The notes under the pieces were generated by a model. It was not told where the DNA came from. It searched no databases and was given only the letters and a program-made list of their open reading frames with translations. Source: Platycnemis pennipes (lineage: Eukaryota; Arthropoda; Insecta; Odonata; Platycnemididae). From it: a stretch of 64,000 bases of DNA. Positions within the stretch are counted from its first letter, which is position 1. Each line of letters begins with the position of its first letter. A program made the translations under genes and the position numbers. The stretch lies in assembly GCA_933228895.1 (NCBI GenBank), contig OW121854.1:5831131-5895130 (forward strand), given 5' to 3'. Shown here in pieces: positions 56,994 through 64,000 of this stretch.

Positions 56994-57608
56994 CATGAAT
57001 ATAAAATTACAAAATTAATTGAAGAGCTTTGTGTTCCTCTACTGTAAGTTTTAGCATCGAATGTTATTAAAGGAATCATGGGTGTTTTCAAGTCTGTTTC
57101 CGCACTAATAGCCGCTTCAGACCGGGAGGTACGGTATAAGGATAGGGATGGAAGGGATGGGGACCGCTGCTTAGTTCATCGCACGTCCCACTATCCACGG
57201 AGAAAAAATAAGCATGCTGCGATTCGCTGATGACATAACACTCACAGCAGAGACAGAGAGGGATCTGAACAAGATTCTAGTAACCATGGAAAGGTTAGGA
57301 CAGATATCAGTAGAAGATAAATAAGACGAAGACTAAGATATTGGTGTGCAGCAAGAGAGAAGAGGCCAAAACCAACGTTAAACAAGAAAGACAAATACTG
57401 GAAGTTGACGAAAGACTTCTGGTGCCTGGGAAGCCGAGTAACCAACGATAGACGATACGATTTTATATTCATATAGGTAGGTATCGTATATGAATATAAA
57501 ATTATAAAATTAATTGAAGAGCTTTGTGCTCCTTTACTGGAAGTTTTAGCATAGCATGTTATTCAAGGATCATGGATCATGGGTGTTTTCAAGTCTGTTT
57601 CCGCACTA
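56994..57608. repeat. Direct repeat pair flanking an RTE fragment
   Basis: About 118 bp at 56994-57111 recurs at about 57486-57608 in the same orientation with few differences; both contain 'ttaattgaagagctttgtg' and 'gggtgttttcaagtctgttt'. Between them lie about 75 bp of unique sequence and an RTE fragment. Confidence 0.8.
57188..57460 (+). mobile_element. RTE-clade LINE, internal fragment
   Basis: The sequence covers the RT active site region ('atgctgcgattcgctgatga', encoding MLRFADD) through 'gtaaccatggaaagg' and 'agatattggtgtgcagcaag' to 'cctgggaagccgagtaacca'. It then breaks off, without a 3' end, at the start of the second direct-repeat unit. Confidence 0.85.
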
Positions 57609-58385
57609 AAAGGAACACGAAACTTTCTCTACCCTTATTGGTATGCACTTTGTTACTAATAAAGGGCTTCTGTGGACATTGACTCTTGGTTCTTGGCATT
57701 TCTGTCATGTCCTTCCTGAACAGAATCTAACTCAACGCATTCCCCCCTGTTCTCCAACAATTCCTCCGGCGTGTGACCGCGCATAATGCATAAAATTACC
57801 GTGATCCATTCTAGCACGAATGTTATTCTTAAAAAAATTGCCTCTGGGTCCACCTGTTGACATTGGTTCTCAACGGATTTTAAAGTTAAGATATTTTCTT
57901 GGAAAAATATAAGTATCCTATCCAAGAGATTGAATGAATACCTTAAGGGAATGTATGTAGCCGTAACTTATGCTTACGAAAGTCAAAGTTTGGTTGGGGA
58001 GTAGACACTTCGGCTAAGTTTCATCGTAGGGTCAGATAACAGTCAGGTTTTCTGAGATAGAAGTGTGAATCTTACTGAAAATTTTGATAATATGAAAGAC
58101 TCAGAAAACATTCGCAGTGGAAAGAGATCTGTTACCGACATTTAGAAATGAAAGAGACCAAGATCGGAATAATCATCACGAAACCGCACAGCTGAATCTA
58201 AAAGAGCAAAGTCAGAGTTATCGGTAACATATTTTTTCGAGAATAGAGGCAGTAAGGATTATTATGGAAAAAATGTCCTATATAGATGTCAGAAGAAAGA
58301 AGAGGTACTTACAACAAATGGTCGAAATCCTAACACGGATTTAGTGTTTGAGAGTATATATGGCTAGTGATTTTTCCATCTGTCT
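57609..58385. other. No gene recognised
   Basis: Unassigned. An 89-residue minus frame at 57656-57925 has no known motif. Confidence 0.45.
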
Positions 58386-58970
58386 CAAATACATCTACAT
58401 AATACCCTGCAAGCCACCTAAAAGGTGTGTGGCAGGGGGTGAACTCTCACCAAACATGCACTACATACCATGCATAAAAAAGGATTAGTCCTTATATAGG
58501 TACTTTTCAAAACTACGCTATTTAAAAAAAGATATAAATAGCAAAGCATACATGCAAAAACATGCCGTTAGTTGGGCTAGCTTTAAGTCCTTATACCAAC
58601 ATGCAACTACTTATGCTATGGATTGATTCACTCGTATTGGACATATTTACCGCTATTCATATCCCTAATTGTACGAGGAAAAAAAGGCATTTTGAATCTG
58701 TCAGTTCGGCAATCAATTTCTCTAATTTTATGATTATGGTCCAGTCTACCATAGTAAGTTGGGGTCCGCAAAATATTTTTAACATCATCACTGAAAATAT
58801 GGTCTTGGAATTTGTGTAAGAGATTAAGTCTAAATTTCAACCTGCGATCTGACAATGATTCCCAATTTAATTCATTTAATTGACTGGTTACGCATACAGT
58901 CCCTTTCAACACAGCACACGTTCAAATTAGTTATTTAGATGGATTTCGTAGGGATCCCAAATACCGTTAA
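58386..58970 (-). mobile_element. CR1/L2-like LINE (subfamily A), 3' copy
   Basis: The tail, the stem-loop (58402-58441) and the 3'-untranslated region are followed by the minus-strand ORF end (58912-58628): 'SQLNELNWESLSDRRLKFRL', 'HIFSDDVKNILRTPTYYGRL', 'FKMPFFPRTIRDMNS' and a stop. This is the cleanest version of the subfamily A C-terminus in the window. It is truncated at about 58970. Confidence 0.88.
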
Positions 58971-59084
58971 TCTCCTCCGACTAATGCAGGGCCATTACAC
59001 GCTCGCCTTATTTTTATACTAATTCATGGCGTTTGATAAAGAGAGGTCTCAGCTGTCGATAAAATGATATTCGTGATATACCGG

Positions 59085-59510
59085 TGAAAAAGAGGTTGCA
59101 TACCTGGGCGTCCTGCTGTCAAACAGTGGCGGCAGTGAAAAGAAACTCTAGCGGAGAATAGCAATGGTCAAGGCTGTAGTTGAGAAGCCGCTAAAAATGT
59201 GGGAGAACAGAGGAATCAGCATGTCAAACAAAAGTAGACTGATTCGATCAATGGTCTTCCCTACGTTGACTTGGGCGATCGCAGTTGCCATGCGCAAGAA
59301 GACATAGGCGTTCGAATCGCATCGCTATCGAAGAATTGAGCGCATATCATGGACGGAGCTATTAACTTGCCACGGCTACCATTCCTGGACGTTTGAAAAT
59401 TTCAGATGGAGTTCCAGTGTTTCCAGCAATTCACCGCAACCTTCTCAAATTCTTCGGTCATGTCATAGGGCGGAATGGTATAGAGAAAATAGTGCTCGAA
59501 GGTGTCAGCC
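59085..59510 (+). mobile_element. RTE-like LINE, C-terminal part of a divergent lineage
   Basis: In broken plus frames the sequence encodes 'EVAYLGVLLSNSGGSEKKL', 'RRIAMVKAVVEKPLKMWENR', 'GISMSNKSRLIRSMVFPTLT' and 'RYRRIERISWTELL'. This is the layout of the RTE post-RT domain but clearly different in sequence from the main RTE family in the window (which reads 'EFCYLGSRV', 'FYQKKNLLTAGNT'). No 3' end is visible before the next element at 59520. Confidence 0.7.
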
Positions 59511-59519
59511 ACCATTAAC

Positions 59520-60040
59520 ATTCATCAGCATCATCATCGGTCAACAATCCTTTGATTGGTTTGACGCAACCCTCCACTCGATTTTCCTCTCGGCCAATAT
59601 CCTAATATTAACGTAATTCTTCTCTTTTACATCCTTCACAACTTGTTCCATATATCTAATTCGAGACCTGCCTTTTCCATTCTTTCCGCACACTTTTCCG
59701 TCGGCGATTGTCTTCATCAGGCAATTGCTGTTATAGTTCAGTCCGCCATAATTCAGTAGTTCTTTCTAATGTTCTTGTGAAATGTTTACTCACTTCCAGG
59801 CTTCTATTTGCAGCTGTAAGGAGAATTTTCTTTTTTTAAAATGCCATTTTTGCAAATTCTAACGCCAGTAGAATTGCTAAGGACAATTTCTTTTTTACCT
59901 TATCCATCGCTGATTACTCGGTTTCCCAGGTAAGAGAACTCTTCCACCTCCTCAATTTTTTTGATTTCCTAGGATAACATTGGTCGTGGCTTCTTTTCTC
60001 CTGCTGAATATCAATACTTTAGTTTTCTTAGAAAACTGAG
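59520..60040 (-). mobile_element. RTE-clade LINE, 3' fragment on the minus strand
   Basis: Starts with 'catcagcatcatcatcggtc' (complement of the TGATGA-type tail and GACC). It continues with 'ttggtttgacgcaaccctcc', 'acatccttcacaacttgttc', 'gattactcggtttcccagg' and 'ctcctgctgaatatcaatac', the complement of the RTE C-terminal coding end. Compared with the full copy, about 150-200 bases around 59720-59780 are missing. Confidence 0.85.
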
Positions 60041-60904
60041 CTCCTTACACACTACAAGACATTGTAAAACTGTTCTTTTCACTTACTGTCAAGGAGTAGA
60101 TAAGGAAATCGCCCCTAATGATGGTGCAATGAAACCCGGATCGTGGAGGTTTTTAGTATTTTCCTGTTGTCTTTTTTATTTATCCACCTGAAAATAAATT
60201 TAGTAATGGAATGCCACGAAGTATTTGAAGGAGCTTTATCATCACAAGCCTTCGACTAATAATGTACTTTTGTAACTCCTGGATGGTTCAATTGCACTTT
60301 TAAATGAATGCTCGACCAGTACATGATTGCCATTTCCTCATCTATTTTCAACTTTTCATTCTAAACCTTCCTCTAGTACCAAAAAACAGCCCTAATTACT
60401 TCTTCTTTCCCATTTATCTATCCTTCCTCCCCTATTTACATCCTATAGGTACTTGCATGCACATTTGGGGAAATATATTGAACATTTTCCAAGATATAGG
60501 TGGACAGAAAAAGACATTTTCTTGCAACATTTCATCATTTTTCAAATTTAGTCGTCTGTATGGGTCTTGAATTCGAGTTTATACTCATTTGGTCTCATGG
60601 CTGAGCTTAAAGTGCGTCCAACGGCTCGCGGTTGGTCGGTCGATCTCTAGATATAACGGGTTTGCTGCGAAATAAGCGAGTGCACTTGTAGAATAAGCAG
60701 TCGTGTACAAAAAGCGACGGCACTCCGAGGGGTCTTGGTCTATCTCTGGATAAAGTAGGCCTTCAAACAATACAGACCCAGTGTAGATGCCGTGACTTGG
60801 CGACGGGAGGTCGCCAATAATTATGCATTCCATTACCGACAGAAGAGGGCATCAGCTCTTCCTCGTATGAGTTAAGGTGGAGAACAAGGTGGGCGGTACA
60901 GCGA
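60041..60904. other. No gene recognised
   Basis: Unassigned. Frames of 82-88 residues at 60304-60833 have no recognisable motif. Confidence 0.45.
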
Positions 60905-61346
60905 CTTTCATTTCAGTACAGGCGTGGCAACATGTTCTTCAACGGCTGTAGTACTGCAATGTGGAAGGCAAGGAGAAACCACCACATTATTATCCCGAGG
61001 AGTGGCAGCGACTCCTCTCTTTTCTTCTTATCAAGACTTGATTGAACCCTCTCGAGTAAAATATTCCGGAGGTAAAATTGCCCCCCATTCGGATCTCTGG
61101 GCGGAGGCTATCCGAGAGAATACATCAAATGTGATACACATTTTAGGGTGGGAGCTTAGGACGTGCGATCACTTCGGACACACGGAAGATTGGATTACCT
61201 GAAGGTTGAAAAGTGAAGAATAGACCTCTGCACACAAGGAATCAGTGAAATTATATGGCCCGAAGAAGGGGACTTTTGCAGTAAAAGTTATAGAATTATT
61301 CACACCGGATCACTGAATGGTAACGCTGAAGTAGGCATAATGCTCA
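60905..61346 (+). mobile_element. RTE-clade LINE, 5' end and start of the endonuclease
   Basis: From 61041 ('ctctcgagtaaaatattccg') to 61346 this matches the start of the RTE copy at 17935-18235 base for base over long stretches, covering the region that encodes 'VGTWNVRSL' to 'NAGVGIMLR'. A few stops and indels are present ('gggagcttaggacgtgcg'). Upstream, 60905-61040 gives a 5'-untranslated region not conserved in the other copy. Similarity ends abruptly at the Harbinger-like end at 61347. Confidence 0.85.
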
Positions 61347-62178
61347 GGCCCGTATTCATAGTCCCAGTCTCAAGATTTTCTTGAGATCCATTTGAGAATT
61401 TGTGCGATTCCGTATTCATAGTCACTATCTCAAGATCGACTTGAGATCGCGTTGAGCCAGATTGGAGATTTTGCCAAGACAACGATGGGGCAGTCTTGAG
61501 CCGATCTCAAGACCAACTTGCACCAATATGGCTGATGGCGTAACACCGAATATCGTTTTTAGATTCATTTATATTCCATACGCTTCGACGTTTTGGAGTT
61601 ATTTTAACTTATTTGTTGTTAACAATAAAGGCAAACCACATTTTAATTACTTTGACGGGTGAATACGATTGTTGTTATTTGTTTGGGATACCGCTTGAAA
61701 ACACATTGGGTGAACGAACGCTCGAGCGCTAATGCAATTATTCTTGGCTATTATATACTATTTTTTGTATAATTAGGGTTTTTGGTGATATTATTTACAT
61801 TATTTGACGACGATTACTCTTGTAAAGTACGGTCTGGTGCTTTCCCGGATCTGGTGCGCATAAAATTCACAAAGTTTTCACGGGTGCTCCACCGGGTCAA
61901 GACTTCATTCTCACTTGATGTGGATATATCTTTTGGAATACGCTCTTGATCTTGGCTTCGCTTAACACAGGTAAGAAATTGTTCTACTAGATCGTTTCCC
62001 GTTGCAATTTTGACCAATTTAAGTCACTATATTGGATGACGATTTCGAGCAGTTTCATATTTGTAACTCTCCTGTTTTCTTATATTTTCTGACTCTGACA
62101 TCCTCGAATTTGATTCTTGGTGAAGTGATCTTGATTTTAGATGGGTAATGGTCGGTGTTTTGTACCATGATTTAGGAA

Positions 62179-63510
62179 ATGATGAATTTTTTGGACGAAG
62201 ATGAAGAGAGAGTACCGAAGCGATATATTAGTGACAATGAGAACCCCATGGAATATTATTCGGACGAGGAATTTTACAGACGGCGCCTACGTTCAGAAGA
62301 CACCGTTTGAAATGGTATTTACCTACTCCATTGTGGACATCGAAGAGGGCCAGTGAAACAGGGGTCTTCCAGTTCCAGAAATGCTACGACTGCTAGTTGC
62401 TCTAAGATTTTATGCAACCGGAGACTTTCTGCAGGTGTGTATAAATATATTTATGCTGATTCACATTATATATTAGCGCTATTCTGATGCCAATATTGAT
62501 AATTTTCCCACAATTAGCTTTTAGGTTTTGTGTTTGTAGTCAATGTACGGAATGAAAAATATGATTGCATAAAACATACACAGCCAATGCCAATATCACA
62601 AATGGAAGTAATGGCATCGGCAATGAGTCAGCATTCATAAATTATGCAAAAAATGCAGTAGAAAGATAGTAATTAACGAGTGATTGAGGATATTTGGCAT
62701 TATATGAATTCACTACCCATGGCAGGTGAAATAAATAGAAATACCTATACAATTAAATTCTATTAGCTAACAGAAAGTGAATTTAGTGAGTACAATACTG
62801 TGTCAATACTTTGTTCGTGAAGCAGGAAAACTTTATGTTGCAACATTTCTTCTTGTCTCTCCTGCCAGTGGTAGTAAGTTCACAGCATGTCCAAATATTC
62901 ACAACTACCCTGCATTAATAGTATAATTAGAGAACACTGCCGATATTTAATATGTTGGTGTAATTAGTAATTTAAAAATTATGTGGGATTTGCACATTGG
63001 CTAGAATCAAAGCAGTCTTAAACATTAATAAGCTATGAGAATAAGAAATAATTGCAAAGAAAATTAAACAGAACCTATAATCGTTCATTAATTTATTATA
63101 AATTATAGGTTAATTATTTGGATAAGCACCTATAAAAAAGTATCAATTCTTTAGTAATTACCATAAGAAAATAAAGTGAAATGTCTCACCACATACTAAT
63201 CATTCTTTAGTAAATATGTGGCTAACTTTCTTGAGTGTTAGGAAAACTAAACAGAGCGCAGCTCAAATGCATGTGATATTCCACTATATATAACGTAGTT
63301 TTAATTCGCGAAAGACATAAACGCTCTTTGGTAACAAAAAAACTTATTTTCCAGGTGCAATTTAGCCAACAGATGGACAAGGAATATCATTGAAAAGGAG
63401 TTCTGAAACAAAAGTTTCAGCGTCTTCGAAGAAAAATTGTAGCAAATATGAGGACAACACAAGTTTGTTGCTTGCACTGCACAATATTGGGGCACACTAT
63501 CAAGATCTAT
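62179..63510 (+). pseudogene. Harbinger-type transposase (HARBI1-like nuclease), broken
   Basis: The first frame (62179-62310) starts MMNFLDEDEERVPKRYISD and continues 'MEYYSDEEFYRRRLRSEDTV' to a stop, the characteristic N-terminus of Harbinger nucleases. Out of frame, 'MLRLLVALRFYATGDFLQV' (about 62380-62437) matches the conserved LxLLxALRFYATGxFQ block. Much of the catalytic centre is missing or unrecognisable. Near 63470 'LLLALHNIGAHYQDL' matches the C-terminal ALHNIA segment. These pieces show a degraded gene interrupted by AT-rich sequence of about 1 kb (intron or insertion). Confidence 0.68.
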
Positions 63511-63717
63511 GAAATGTAATGGATGACGAATCAAACACAGTACCTGTGCCCCATGCAGCCCAAAACCACCAGCCATTACCCATCTAAAATCAAAATTACT
63601 ATGTGGAAATGTTATTAGGCAGTAGTTTATTCAAATCATTTTTCATTATAGGGTTGTAAATGAAGCAATTTTTACAATAGTTAATAAAACTAGGTTGTTT
63701 CAATTTAATCAATTATT

Positions 63718-63885
63718 GTCTCTGAAAATGGTTACATTTGCTAAGAAGCTTTTTTAATATTGCCATTTGAAGCCTATGGAGTTCCCCTTTTCTCCTCTCC
63801 TCAACCTCAAACGCCACTCTTTTTATTTCCTCCTCAAGCAGTCTCATCTTCAGCTTAGCCAACTCCACCATATATTTATGTTCGT
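63718..63885 (-). pseudogene. Myb/SANT-like partner of the Harbinger element, C-terminal end
   Basis: The minus strand has an open frame reading 'EHKYMVELAKLKMRLLEEEI', 'KRVAFEVEERRKGELHRLQM' and 'AILKKLLSKCNHFQRQ' before a stop. This is the Leu/Lys/Glu-rich helical tail found at the C-terminus of Myb/SANT-like proteins that accompany Harbinger nucleases. The DNA-binding part is missing, because RTE sequence takes over at about 63886. It is judged by composition and context only. Confidence 0.5.
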
Positions 63886-64000
63886 TAGTTACTCGGCTTT
63901 CTAGCAGCAGAACTCTTTCACCACTTCCAGTTTTGGCTTCCCTAGTTTAATGTGGGTTTTGGCCTCTTCTCCACACCGATATCTTAGTTTTTTATCAGCA
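63886..64000 (-). mobile_element. RTE-clade LINE fragment at the window edge
   Basis: 'gttactcggctttctagcag', 'ttccctagtttaatgtggg' and 'cacaccgatatcttagtttt' match in order the complement of the RTE coding block at 52475-52580 (EFCYLGSRVT and the upstream KTKILVCSKREEAKTNV). The rest lies beyond the window. Confidence 0.75.

Larger units (their letters stand above)
61347..63885 (+). mobile_element. PIF/Harbinger-like DNA transposon, decayed
   Basis: The left end starts 'cccgtattcatagtcccag' at the exact point where RTE similarity stops. The same word recurs as 'tccgtattcatagtcacta' at 61410, and short CTCAAGAT-type repeats follow. Inside are a broken Harbinger nuclease gene (plus strand) and a Myb/SANT-type partner remnant (minus strand), the usual two-gene set of the superfamily. 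I did not find the matching right terminal repeat, so the right limit is approximate. Confidence 0.65.

Noticed and set aside
58562..58819. Plus-strand frame of 85 residues, repeated at 31662-31919
   Set aside because: It is the antisense shadow of the LINE C-terminal coding region; its repetition only reflects the two LINE copies.
1..64000. CRISPR array, operon, prophage or defence-type gene cluster
   Set aside because: No regularly spaced repeats, no prokaryote-like gene packing and no Shine-Dalgarno context. The window is eukaryotic.

Overview
This window looks like nuclear DNA of an arthropod, most likely an insect. It is intron-scale, AT-rich non-coding sequence packed with decayed retroelements (RTE, CR1/L2-like, Jockey and Penelope-like), tRNA-derived SINEs and DNA-transposon relics. 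It holds one clear host gene, a proneural bHLH factor of the Atonal family. There are no operons, ribosome binding sites, CRISPR arrays or bacterial features. The species cannot be fixed from the sequence. All alignments are by eye, so element ends are usually good to about 10-30 bases.

Layout. 1-17 kb: CR1/L2-like LINE fragments, a 314-bp MITE with 59-bp inverted ends, a tRNA-SINE, a decayed Penelope-like element (RT plus GIY-YIG endonuclease, minus strand, 4.9-7.0 kb) and a decayed transposase-like ORF (11.5-13.1 kb). 17-26 kb: a nearly full-length RTE element (17.8-21.9 kb) split by a nested Jockey fragment, then RTE, SINE and LINE pieces that carry two small Penelope-type foldback insertions. 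26-45 kb: a second SINE, more LINE and RTE copies, a third foldback and several unassigned CpG-rich patches. 45.4-46.35 kb: the Atonal-family gene on the minus strand, in a GC-rich stretch that continues to about 48.5 kb. 48.7-61.3 kb: more RTE and LINE copies, including one LINE copy with strand-biased T-to-C substitutions. 61.3-63.9 kb: a PIF/Harbinger transposon relic (nuclease plus Myb-like partner).

How the parts relate. The only gene likely to serve the host is the Atonal-family factor; everything else recognised is mobile DNA and no mobile ORF is intact. The most interesting signals are (1) a LINE copy at 54.6-54.8 kb whose substitutions look like ADAR-type A-to-I editing of the element RNA before reverse transcription, (2) a repeated class of inverted-repeat insertions with a one-sided tail that resemble Penelope-like element termini, two of them with clear 12-13 bp target-site duplications, and (3) a conserved stem-loop at the 3' end of every LINE copy that retains that end. 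No previously undescribed multi-gene system was found.
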